From: JAFMKE01 sp037624485
GTDB taxonomy: Bacteria > Bacteroidota > Bacteroidia > Chitinophagales > UBA8649
Length of the DNA: 64,000 nt
Assembly: GCA_037624485.1 (NCBI GenBank)
Contig: JASJJC010000021.1
Location: 62,001 to 126,000 of the forward strand
Direction: 5' to 3'
The notes beneath the pieces were generated by a model. The model was given only the letters and a program-made list of their open reading frames with translations. It was not told the DNA's origin and ran no database searches. Shown here one piece after another: positions 35,741 to 44,316 of the stretch (the stretch's first letter is position 1; the number at the start of each line of letters is the position of its first letter). Position numbers and translations under genes: made by a program.

Positions 35741-38215
35741 ATGAAAAAATTTACTTTCCTGACCTTTCTTTCGTTAATTGCCCTTGCCTCTTATGGTCAA
35801 GATGGTATGATTAGAGGCACGGTCACTGAGGCTGATGGTGAAGCAGCTATTCAAGCCAATATAATTATAAATATATCCAAAGGTTGGGCTGCCGTAACTG
35901 ATTTTGATGGCAATTATTCACTTAAACTTCCAGAGGGCACCTATGATGTCTTATACAGATATATCGGTAAGGAAGATCAAACACTGACCATTAGTATAAA
36001 GGCTGGAGAGACTAAAACTCAAAATGTATCATTTTCTGACAAAGTAGAAATGATGAACACCGTTGTAGTTTCTGGCTCGAAGTATGAAAAAAAATTGAGC
36101 GAAGAAACGGTTAGTATGGAGGTCTTAAAAAGTGATCTTTTAGAACAGAATAATATTACTTCAGCTGAGGATGGGCTTTCAAAAGTGCCAGGGGTTGTGG
36201 TCACTGGTGATGGGCAAGCAAGTATTCGTGGAGGCTCCGGTTGGAGTTATGGTGCGGGTAGTAGAGTTCAGGTGTTGTATGATGGTTTACCCTTACTGTC
36301 TGCCGAAGGTGGCGATGCGAAATGGTCGTTGATTCCTATGGAGAATCTTGAAACTATGGAGGTAATCAAAGGAGCAGCTTCAAGTATATATGGTTCCGGA
36401 GCTTTGAACGGAGTTATAAATTTTAGAACAAGTTGGGCTAAAAAGAATCCCGAAACAAAATTTAATGTTTGGAATGGGGTGACGCATAGTCCCCGCAATA
36501 AGAACGAAGCTTGGTGGTACAAGCAAAATCAGATTCCATTTGAAGCGGGTTTTAATTTTGTGCATAAACGAAAGTTTGGTAGAACAGATTTTGTTTGGCA
36601 CGGCCAATATTCATCAAATACAAGTCATTTGCAATACGGTGGTTCTAGTGACGTTCGATTTGGCCAGAAATTTAGATTCCGCCCAAAGAAAATTGAAGGT
36701 TTAAGCTTGGGGGTAAATGTCAATGCTTCTAGAGGTGTGGGCAGTAACTTCTTCTTATGGAATGGTGCAGATTCTCTTTCTCGAGTTCCTTTAGATGGCA
36801 CAGCTTCATCTTATCAATCGACACGAGTGATAATAGACCCTTTTATCTCCTATTACGATAAAAAGAACAATAACTATAATTTTAAGTTTAGGTATTTCAA
36901 CGCGAAAAACCAAAACAATACACCAGGACAAGGATCAGTTCCAGTCAATTATTACGGAGAGTTTCAGTACAATCGATATTTTCAAAAAATCAAGTTTAAT
37001 ATTGTAGCTGGATTAACTGGTTTTGCTGATGTGGTTAATCCTGAAGACCCTAATATACAATCGCTATCGGGGAAAAACAGGCGGTATAATTTAGCTCCAT
37101 TTATGCAGTTAGAGAAAAAATTGTTTGCCCAAAAATTAAATGTAACCATGGGTATACGTTATGAGTACTTTAGGTTGAAATCAATAACAAAGAATATTAC
37201 GCAAACTGGAACTTTGAATAGACCGCTTTTTAGATTTGGGGCAAATTTGCAAGCTGCAGAGTATACTTATATTAGAGCATCTTGGGGCGAAGGATATCGA
37301 TTCCCTAGTATTGCAGAGTCTTTTGTAAATCTTAATCTTGGAGGTATTGGTATTTTCCCTAATCCTAAGTTGGAAGAAGAAAATGGATGGTATGCTGAAG
37401 TAGGTGTAAAACAAGGTTTTGCTTTGGGAAAAGATTGGAGAGGATATACCGATTTAACATTCTTTGCCATGCGCTACAACAATATGGTTGAGGTTAATTT
37501 TGGTACTTTTGGGGATCCTGTGCCAGGGGCACCATCTGCACTTGAAGCGGCAGGCCTTGGTTTCTCTTTTCAAAACGTTGGAGAAACACTTATTATGGGC
37601 GGTGAAATAACAATTGCCGGAACAGGAAAAATAGGTCGAATGCCTTTAACAATTCTTTCGGGATATACGTATACCCGAAGTCGTTCCTTAAACTGGGAAG
37701 ATCCCTTGACTTTATATGATGTTAATGGTGATGTTTTAACAGATATACCATCAGAAACTCCAGGAGATATCACGTATGCAGCTACTTCATCAGGTGAACA
37801 AAATATCTTAAAGTATAGAAATCCGCATGTTTTTACTCTAGATATGCAGTCTAGTGTCAAAAGTATAGATTTTGGAGTGAGTATTCAATATCGTTCGTTT
37901 ATGGAAAATATTGATTATGCTTTTGTAAGTGACTTATTTACGTCTCCTACTCTTAACCCCGGACTTTATCCTGCTTTTCAGGAGTTAAAAGATTTTAGAG
38001 AACGTTATGAAGGCAGGGGCACTACCCTCCTTAGCGCTCGTATATTTTATAACTTTTCAGATAATGCTTCTTTGGGAATCATTGGAAATAATTTGTTAAA
38101 CCTTACTTATGCTGATCGACCAGGATACCTCGGGCAGCCATTAAATTTTAATGCAAGATTTTCTTATAAGTTTACTGGGAAAAATAGAGATAAGAAAGTA
38201 AAGGGTGTTGAATAG
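35741..38215 (+). CDS. TonB-dependent outer-membrane receptor (first of a tandem pair)
   Basis: An 824-residue receptor: signal peptide ending ASYGQ (about 1-20), a carboxypeptidase-regulatory-like domain (about 22-105, with TVTEADGEAAIQANI and DFDGNYSLKLPEGTYDV), a plug domain (about 110-240: VVVSGSKYEKKLSEETVSMEV, IRGGSG, VQVLYDGLPLL, MEVIKGAASSIYGSGALNGVINF) and a 22-strand-type barrel ending in NFNARFSYKFTGK. It imports an unidentified large substrate using TonB energy. No SusD-like lipoprotein follows, so it is not a classical SusCD pair. It is closely similar to the next gene. Confidence 0.92.
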   Translation: MKKFTFLTFLSLIALASYGQDGMIRGTVTEADGEAAIQANIIINISKGWAAVTDFDGNYSLKLPEGTYDVLYRYIGKEDQTLTISIKAGETKTQNVSFSDKVEMMNTVVVSGSKYEKKLSEETVSMEVLKSDLLEQNNITSAEDGLSKVPGVVVTGDGQASIRGGSGWSYGAGSRVQVLYDGLPLLSAEGGDAKWSLIPMENLETMEVIKGAASSIYGSGALNGVINFRTSWAKKNPETKFNVWNGVTHSPRNKNEAWWYKQNQIPFEAGFNFVHKRKFGRTDFVWHGQYSSNTSHLQYGGSSDVRFGQKFRFRPKKIEGLSLGVNVNASRGVGSNFFLWNGADSLSRVPLDGTASSYQSTRVIIDPFISYYDKKNNNYNFKFRYFNAKNQNNTPGQGSVPVNYYGEFQYNRYFQKIKFNIVAGLTGFADVVNPEDPNIQSLSGKNRRYNLAPFMQLEKKLFAQKLNVTMGIRYEYFRLKSITKNITQTGTLNRPLFRFGANLQAAEYTYIRASWGEGYRFPSIAESFVNLNLGGIGIFPNPKLEEENGWYAEVGVKQGFALGKDWRGYTDLTFFAMRYNNMVEVNFGTFGDPVPGAPSALEAAGLGFSFQNVGETLIMGGEITIAGTGKIGRMPLTILSGYTYTRSRSLNWEDPLTLYDVNGDVLTDIPSETPGDITYAATSSGEQNILKYRNPHVFTLDMQSSVKSIDFGVSIQYRSFMENIDYAFVSDLFTSPTLNPGLYPAFQELKDFRERYEGRGTTLLSARIFYNFSDNASLGIIGNNLLNLTYADRPGYLGQPLNFNARFSYKFTGKNRDKKVKGVE

Positions 38216-38266
38216 GTTCAGATCTCTAAATTGAGACTTCAATAAATTTATATACATTAAATTTGA

Positions 38267-38297
38267 GGGCTAAGCCTAAACAGTTTAGCCCTTTTAT
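38267..38297 (+). terminator. Terminator between the two TonB receptors
   Basis: GGGCTAA pairs with TTAGCCC around an 11-base loop, followed by TTTTATTTT on the plus strand. It lies 50 bp after the first receptor and 15 bp before the second ATG, so the second gene may depend on readthrough or on a promoter within the 3' end of the first. Confidence 0.65.
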
Positions 38298-38311
38298 TTT
38301 AAAATGTCCTT

Positions 38312-40654
38312 ATGAAGAAAACTATATTAATTATTTCTCTTATCCTTTCCCACTTTAGCTTCTTAAATGCACAAGAAGCAAAGCTCATAGGTAAGATAGT
38401 TGACGAAAACAAAGACGATTTAATGGGAGTTAACGTTGTTGTTGATGTAAGTAAATCCTGGGCTACTCAGACAGATTTCGAAGGTAACTACGCGTTAATT
38501 TTACTTCCGGGCAAGTATCTTGTGACCTATTCTTTTATTGGTAAAGAGGATCAGTTAAAAGAGCTTAATCTCAAAGCAGGAGATGTAAAAACAGTTAATG
38601 TGTTTATGACTTCCAATGATGTTGAGCTCAAATTAGTTACTGTTTCAGGTGGAAAATATGAGAAAAATTTTGGTGAAGAAACCGTAAGTATGGAAATCGT
38701 TCCAACGAGTATCATTGAGAATAATGTCGCTCAAGCTCAGGAAGCGCTCAATAAGGTGCCAGGGTATCAAAACTTAGGTGAAAGTCCAAGTATTCGTGGT
38801 GGTAGTAGCTTTGCTGCAGGATCTTCCTCAAGGACACTATTTTTGATAGATGGGGTTCCTCAGTTAAGTCCAGAGAATGGAGCTATATATTTTGAGACTA
38901 TGCCTTTAGAAAATTTAAAACAGGTGGAAGTGCTTAAAGGTGCTTCATCATCATTATATGGCTCCTCAGCACTCAATGGAATTATCAACTTTAGAACGGC
39001 TTGGCCAAAAAAAGGAGAGCCTTATCATCGTTTAACTACTGCTGTAGGTATATATCAGAAATTCACCTCAAACTTGATTAAGTCTAAGAATGAAAAGGAC
39101 TCAAGAAGCCAAGATCCTAATTGGTGGTGGGATGATGAAAATCATTTACCTGTTTTTATGAATCAAACTTATGAATATCGCCAGTCCTTTGAAAAAATAG
39201 ATGTAGTTTTTGGTTCTTATTACCGACATGACCAAAGCTTCAGAAAGGATAATGAATACGATCGTTTTAGAATAAATGGGAAGCTTCGCCATATCTCAAA
39301 TAAATTCAAAGGACTGACCATTGGAACCGCATGGAATTTTGCCTACGAAGAAGGTGGTCAATTTTTCATGTGGAGTGGAACGGATAGGGATGTTTTACTT
39401 CCATCAGATCCTTCATCAGCGTTTAATAAAGATGTTCGAACGGATTACGTTTTACGCAGAATCAGTATCACCCCATTCATAACTTATTTCGATAGGAAAG
39501 AAAACAAGCATAGTGTAAATATAAAGTATTACAATAACCAGAGCACCAACTTCACCTTAGAAAGCAATCAAACTAATCATGTATATGGGGAGTATACATT
39601 TGAGCACCAAATGCTTGAGAAAGGGATGAACTTGATAACGGGTATTCAAGGTTCATATACTTTAGCAAATGGAAAGAATTTTGGAAACAAGCCTTATGAT
39701 GCAACTAACGCTGCGGTTTTTGCGCAACTGGATAAGAAGTTTTTTGGAAAACTAAATTTTACTGGAGGGATTCGGGTTGAGTATAATAAGGTCGATAGCG
39801 TAATTCCCCAAAATAAGATGTTGTTGCTGTCTTTGTTTAAAAAAGAGGGATACTTCACTTCACCCGTAAAGCCTTTACTGCGTTTCGGAATGAATTATGA
39901 GCCCACCAAAGGAACCTATCTGCGTGCAAGTTGGGGGCAAGGATTCAGAGTGCCAACTATCAATGAATATTTTATAGATCTCAGAAGAACGTTACAAGTA
40001 GTGGCTAATCCAAACCTTCTACCAGAAAATGGTTGGAGTGCTGAAATAGGTATTAAGCAAGGCGTTAAAGTTGGATCTTGGCAAGGCTTTTTTGATTTAG
40101 CAGGCTTTGTGACCAAATATGTTGATTTGATTGATTTTACTCTTATTCCAGGTGCAGTTCAAGCGCAAAACCAAGATGACGCCCAAATTTCCGGAGTAGA
40201 AGTCTCAGCCTTGGGGCAAGGTAAATTATTTGGCTACCCATTTACATTTCTCACTGGATATACTTACATGCAGCCGGTTTTGTTAAATCCAGACTCAACG
40301 AGAAGAGACTTGTTTCCAGATACCTATCAGTATATTAGTTATCGAAATAAACATAGTTTTAAGGCTGATATAGAGGCTACAATTTGGAAATTTGCCTTTG
40401 GTTTCTCAAGTAATTTTACCAGCTACATGATTAATATCCCGCTAACAACTAATGCAATACTTGGCGTGCGAGATTATAGAGAAAGGAATCCTAATGGAGA
40501 GTGGGTTTTTGATGGTAGACTTCGATTTATTGTTTCTGAAAAATCGAATGTCACATTTGTAGTCAAGAATCTTTTTAATAATGAGTATACAACGCGTCCT
40601 GGGATTTTGGAGGCCCCTAGAAACTTCACTATCCAATATCAACATCAATTTTAA
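38312..40654 (+). CDS. TonB-dependent outer-membrane receptor (second of a tandem pair)
   Basis: A 780-residue paralogue of the preceding receptor: signal peptide ending LNAQ (about 1-20), regulatory-like domain (KIVDENKDDLMGVNVVVDV, TDFEGNYALILLPG), plug domain (VTVSGGKYEKNFGEETVSMEI, IRGGSSFAAGSSSRTLFLIDGVPQL, VEVLKGASSSLYGSSALNGIINF) and a beta barrel ending in FTIQYQHQF with the terminal Phe typical of outer-membrane proteins. It differs from its partner mainly in the extracellular loops, suggesting a different ligand. Again there is no SusD partner. Confidence 0.92.
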   Translation: MKKTILIISLILSHFSFLNAQEAKLIGKIVDENKDDLMGVNVVVDVSKSWATQTDFEGNYALILLPGKYLVTYSFIGKEDQLKELNLKAGDVKTVNVFMTSNDVELKLVTVSGGKYEKNFGEETVSMEIVPTSIIENNVAQAQEALNKVPGYQNLGESPSIRGGSSFAAGSSSRTLFLIDGVPQLSPENGAIYFETMPLENLKQVEVLKGASSSLYGSSALNGIINFRTAWPKKGEPYHRLTTAVGIYQKFTSNLIKSKNEKDSRSQDPNWWWDDENHLPVFMNQTYEYRQSFEKIDVVFGSYYRHDQSFRKDNEYDRFRINGKLRHISNKFKGLTIGTAWNFAYEEGGQFFMWSGTDRDVLLPSDPSSAFNKDVRTDYVLRRISITPFITYFDRKENKHSVNIKYYNNQSTNFTLESNQTNHVYGEYTFEHQMLEKGMNLITGIQGSYTLANGKNFGNKPYDATNAAVFAQLDKKFFGKLNFTGGIRVEYNKVDSVIPQNKMLLLSLFKKEGYFTSPVKPLLRFGMNYEPTKGTYLRASWGQGFRVPTINEYFIDLRRTLQVVANPNLLPENGWSAEIGIKQGVKVGSWQGFFDLAGFVTKYVDLIDFTLIPGAVQAQNQDDAQISGVEVSALGQGKLFGYPFTFLTGYTYMQPVLLNPDSTRRDLFPDTYQYISYRNKHSFKADIEATIWKFAFGFSSNFTSYMINIPLTTNAILGVRDYRERNPNGEWVFDGRLRFIVSEKSNVTFVVKNLFNNEYTTRPGILEAPRNFTIQYQHQF

Positions 40655-40865
40655 AGTCCACTGTCAGATTTTTGGGAAAAAGGTTCTTTCAAACTATGTA
40701 GGTTCCCAAAATTATTGTAGTTAAGAATTCTAGAGCTTTAGAAATAGGCCATGGCGCCAAGGTGGAGTGCTATTTTTAACCAATCGTAGTTTAAAAATGA
40801 AATAATAGCATAAAAAATAGTAGTCTTGGTCTCATACACTTAACTTTAGGCTAGAATAATTTAAT

Positions 40866-41663
40866 TTGAACTTATCCGCAAAAATACATTCTCTAAAGCA
40901 CTATTTAAAATATGCTTTGCTCTCCAAGGGTAAATTCAAAACACACTCTCCATTTGTTTTTGCTTTTATTACTCAAATTCTTGAAGATAAAGGGTCGGAA
41001 TACAAGCGATTACGAGATATATTAAATCGATATTATCAGCAAAATAAAATTCAAGTAAGTACGGAAGGAAATGCTGGAGAAGGCTCGCAAAGCCTTGGAA
41101 AAAAAAAGGTATCAGCAAGTAGTTTTTCTAACAAAGTCGGTCTACCTCCAAAATATGGCAAGGTTTTACATGGTTTGATTAGAGAAAATAATATTCATAG
41201 TGTTATTGAGCTGGGTACATCACTAGGCATAAGTACCTCCTATCTATCATCTCATGCGGCTGTTGATGTTACGACAATCGAAGCCAATAAGCAAGTGCTG
41301 GATGTTACCCGTCAAGCATATCAAGAGATAGGGAATAGTAAATCTATTCACTTTGTCCATGCTAGGTTTGACGCTATTTTAAGTGATTTATGTAAAGCGG
41401 GCTTGGCAAATACCTTAATTTTTATTGATGGAGACCATAATAAAGAAGCTGTTATGCGGAATTTTACTAGCTGCCTTCCTTTTATAGAAGAATCAACTAT
41501 TCTAGTTTTTGATGACATCTATTGGAGCGAAAGTATGACGGATTCTTGGCATGAAATTTACCAGCATAAAAAAGTGAAATTGAGTATAGATATTTTTAGA
41601 TTGGGTATCGTCTTTTTTAAACAAGCAAATAAGGAAAAACAACATTTTCAAATATGGTATTGA
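40866..41663 (+). CDS. O-methyltransferase-like SAM-dependent methyltransferase
   Basis: A 265-residue enzyme. After an N-terminal helical part with the THSPFVFAFI motif, it has motif I VIELGTSLGISTSYLS, an acidic TIEANKQVLDVTRQAYQE segment and FIDGDHNKEAVMRNF, the metal-binding-type region of COG4122-like O-methyltransferases. The start is TTG: a stop lies three codons upstream and no early ATG exists, while the HSPFVF motif is part of the family. A Lys/Ser-rich insertion at about 65-85 looks like a species-specific loop. Substrate unknown. Confidence 0.83.
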   Translation: MNLSAKIHSLKHYLKYALLSKGKFKTHSPFVFAFITQILEDKGSEYKRLRDILNRYYQQNKIQVSTEGNAGEGSQSLGKKKVSASSFSNKVGLPPKYGKVLHGLIRENNIHSVIELGTSLGISTSYLSSHAAVDVTTIEANKQVLDVTRQAYQEIGNSKSIHFVHARFDAILSDLCKAGLANTLIFIDGDHNKEAVMRNFTSCLPFIEESTILVFDDIYWSESMTDSWHEIYQHKKVKLSIDIFRLGIVFFKQANKEKQHFQIWY

Positions 41664-41809
41664 TAAGAGTGGTAAGTGTTTTTTTGTTTCATATATCTAT
41701 GGGGTATGGTCAAAAGATATTCTATGCAAAACACTTGTCTTGCATCGCAGAGCAAGGGGGAAGTATCGCTGGCTTAAATGCTAAGGTTAATTGGATACTT
41801 AAACAATAA
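41654..41809 (+). CDS. Possible small exported protein (51 aa)
   Basis: A 51-codon frame whose ATG lies inside the last codons of the methyltransferase gene (10-bp overlap), starting with a signal-peptide-like MVLIRVVSVFLFHISMGYG and ending in a short polar segment with one cysteine. It ends inside the 3' end of the opposite membrane-protein gene. Coupled start and leader favour a real gene; small size and lack of recognised relatives leave it doubtful. Confidence 0.35.
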   Translation: MVLIRVVSVFLFHISMGYGQKIFYAKHLSCIAEQGGSIAGLNAKVNWILKQ

Positions 41810-42626
41810 ATAAGCTGATATAAATAACAAGTAAACTCGATAAGGACACAAAAAGTAAGGTGTAATCGATTTGCTCAAGTTCTTTATTTCTTGATATGTC
41901 TATATATCTTTTGTTGAAGTTGAAAATCATTATAAATATTAGAATGGCTAAAAGCAAAAATGCTCGTATAAAATCAATGGCAAAATAATATTTTACCGTA
42001 TATCCAGGATATATTACTAAAATGAAAGCCATTAAGAATGAAACAAGCACAAATGGCAATAAAAATGTTTTACCAATAAACTCTACTCTAGTCCATTTTG
42101 TCCTTATAAAATTTCTTGAGTATGCCGAACGCATAAAAGTTTTAGAGTAATACCATGCAATAGCGGGTATCGCAATCCAAAACAAGGTAGAGACAATGAA
42201 TAAGACTTCCTTCTTAATGTAATACCAAGAAGCCACAACAGCAATTCCGTAGGCATTAAATGGAGCTGTAATAAAATTACCTATTACGAAAACCAAGCAT
42301 GTGATTATAGACCACAATAGGTAGAGTTTAATCTTTGCTTTATACTTAAATGAAAACTTTTTCATTATTACCCACAAAACAATTGCACTTACCAGCATCA
42401 TGAAATTTGGTAATCCATATAGAAGCACAATTCTTAATCTAGTCCAATCAGCATAAGCTTCTACATTATAATCGATATAGGCAAAATGAAACTTAATATC
42501 AGGTAAGTCTATTAAGTAAGCAAATATAAATGTAAATAGCAGGTATAAAATATGAACGGAAAAGTATGAAAGCAAGAATATTAAGGATACATTCCCGATT
42601 CTTTTAAGACTTGAAAACTTGCTCAT
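41799..42626 (-). CDS. Polytopic membrane protein, unknown
   Basis: A 275-residue integral membrane protein with about seven hydrophobic segments (for example VSLIFLLSYFSVHILYLLFTFIF, YGLPNFMMLVSAIVLWVI, LYLLWSIITCLVFVIGNF, FLLPFVLVSFLMAFILVIY, LLLAILIFIMIF and TLLFVSLSSLLVIYISLFIV). I recognise no family. I chose the ATG at 42626 (MSKFSSLK) since a perfect -7 box TACTTTTG lies 7 bp upstream, which leaves no room for the in-frame codons up to 42644. Confidence 0.65.
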   Translation of the reverse strand: MSKFSSLKRIGNVSLIFLLSYFSVHILYLLFTFIFAYLIDLPDIKFHFAYIDYNVEAYADWTRLRIVLLYGLPNFMMLVSAIVLWVIMKKFSFKYKAKIKLYLLWSIITCLVFVIGNFITAPFNAYGIAVVASWYYIKKEVLFIVSTLFWIAIPAIAWYYSKTFMRSAYSRNFIRTKWTRVEFIGKTFLLPFVLVSFLMAFILVIYPGYTVKYYFAIDFIRAFLLLAILIFIMIFNFNKRYIDISRNKELEQIDYTLLFVSLSSLLVIYISLFIV

Positions 42627-42633
42627 TATCGTA

Positions 42634-42654
42634 CAAAAGTACAAAATATTTTGT
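42634..42654 (-). promoter_or_regulatory. -7 box next to a 14-bp palindrome
   Basis: Minus-strand TACTTTTG (42634-42641) matches TAnnTTTG; directly upstream and overlapping it by one base is the perfect palindrome ACAAAATATTTTGT (42641-42654). The arrangement resembles an operator in the promoter spacer of the 275-residue membrane protein gene. With a -7 only 7 bp from the ATG, the transcript would be nearly leaderless. Confidence 0.45.
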
Positions 42655-42860
42655 AAGTAGGCATATAGTGTAACTTTTGAGCAGCTAAAAGCCTTGTAAG
42701 GCTATTTAATTGTTATTGTATCCTTTTATGGTAAGCTAGGTTTCTATCCTGCAAAATGTTGATGGTTTATATTCATTGGTTAAAACTTTATGGAACATGA
42801 CTACCTAAATAGAATAATGAAATTATTGTCATTTTGTGACTACATGCTAACTGAATTAAT

Positions 42861-44309
42861 TTAATCCAAACTAAAATCCTTCGATGGTGGAACCCATTCA
42901 CACGGATAGTCAAACAAACAATTCTTCTTAATTAAAAATGCTACTTTTTCAGGTACTTTATCTACCCAATCATTTTGGCCAGCTTTAATCTGCTGGATAA
43001 TTTCATCTGAGAATATTTGCAGTTTATCTTCGTCAAATTCACATATATCCTTTATGTATCCATTGGATAGAAAGTGTTGGTGTAAATGTTCAATTTCCGG
43101 ATATGTTTTCAAGTTCTTAGCACTTATAATCTCTCCATTTTTATACCGTTGATAAGGATATGCATACATAGTAACATCATGTGCGAATAGTTGACCAAAA
43201 GAATTTAAGACCTTCTTGGAGTGGTCTTCATTGTTACTTAAACCATATATTTTTAAAAGATTTAAAACTCCGATGACTATTCCGATTTTTTTGGTTTTAC
43301 ATTCCGATAAGTATTCTACGAGTTTGTGATGTTCATGGAAATTGGATACCATAACATTATGACCAAGAGAGCATAGTATTTCCGCTCTATCGAGGAAATC
43401 CTTTCTACTTTGATCTTCTGCACCCTTGTAAAGGTTGCTCAAAGTCATTTCACTCAATACTGTAAAATCATTTTCATCCACGCCATCTTGAACAAAACTT
43501 TTTTTACCATTTTCAAGCATATCTTCGTTGACTAAGGTCATCGGTCTAAATCTTCCTCGCATGACCATTATATTCTTTTTATACAAGAAATCCTTAGCTT
43601 GATACATCATTCTATTCGGACCAAATATAGTAGCATTAGTAAATCCCATTTTCACTAAAAGCATTCCCAGTAATCGATTATCTACATCACTAAAACTAGG
43701 CCCTGAAATGCGAATCATATCCACCTCTAAATGGTTGGTGCTCAGATTGTCTTGCAAGGACTTTACCAATGTTTCTGCATCATCTTGGTGGTAGTAGGCG
43801 CCATAAATTAAGTTGACACCAATTTCACCTAAAACACGCTGCTGCAGAATAGCATTATTGTCATGCACCCTTATATGAAAGATAATATCGTTTGGGGCAC
43901 CGTTTGGTTCTGTCTGAAACCGCAGTCCAACCCAACCATGTGGTTGATTTGTTCTTTCATAATTTAAGGTTGTAACTGTATTGGCAAAAGCAAAAAATTT
44001 GGAATTCTCGGACTTCTCTCCTACCAAGCGCTCTGTGAGTAGACTATATTCGTGGTCGAGCATTTTCATTAAACGGCTCTCACTAACATATCTACCATCT
44101 TCCTCTTCTCCATAAATATTATCACTAAATGCCATGTCGTATGCAGACATCGATTTAGCGATTGTTCCGGAAGCTGCACCAACTCTAAAAAAATTGCGAG
44201 CCACTTCTTGACCAGCACCGATTTCAGCTAAAGTTCCATATATGGCTGCATCAAGGTTGATTGTAAGCGCTTTTTTCTTAATAGGTAATATTTCTCTGTT
44301 TTTACTCAT
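42861..44309 (-). CDS. Conserved Bacteroidota protein of unknown function, coupled to an E2 gene
   Basis: A 482-residue soluble protein with no signal peptide. The opening ALTINLDAAIYGTLAEIGAGQEVARNFFRVGAASGTIAKSMSAYD is a highly conserved block that I remember in a widespread family; databases label members variously (TonB-dependent receptor, nicotinate-nucleotide adenylyltransferase), yet neither label fits: there is no barrel, plug or nucleotidyltransferase motif here. Further blocks are VNLIYGAYYHQDDAETLV, MIRISGPSFSDVDNRLLGMLLVKMG and MVSNFHEHHKLVEYL. It lies 7 bp after the E2 gene, so it is cotranscribed with it. Confidence 0.7.
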   Translation of the reverse strand: MSKNREILPIKKKALTINLDAAIYGTLAEIGAGQEVARNFFRVGAASGTIAKSMSAYDMAFSDNIYGEEEDGRYVSESRLMKMLDHEYSLLTERLVGEKSENSKFFAFANTVTTLNYERTNQPHGWVGLRFQTEPNGAPNDIIFHIRVHDNNAILQQRVLGEIGVNLIYGAYYHQDDAETLVKSLQDNLSTNHLEVDMIRISGPSFSDVDNRLLGMLLVKMGFTNATIFGPNRMMYQAKDFLYKKNIMVMRGRFRPMTLVNEDMLENGKKSFVQDGVDENDFTVLSEMTLSNLYKGAEDQSRKDFLDRAEILCSLGHNVMVSNFHEHHKLVEYLSECKTKKIGIVIGVLNLLKIYGLSNNEDHSKKVLNSFGQLFAHDVTMYAYPYQRYKNGEIISAKNLKTYPEIEHLHQHFLSNGYIKDICEFDEDKLQIFSDEIIQQIKAGQNDWVDKVPEKVAFLIKKNCLFDYPCEWVPPSKDFSLD

Positions 44310-44316
44310 GCGCTTT

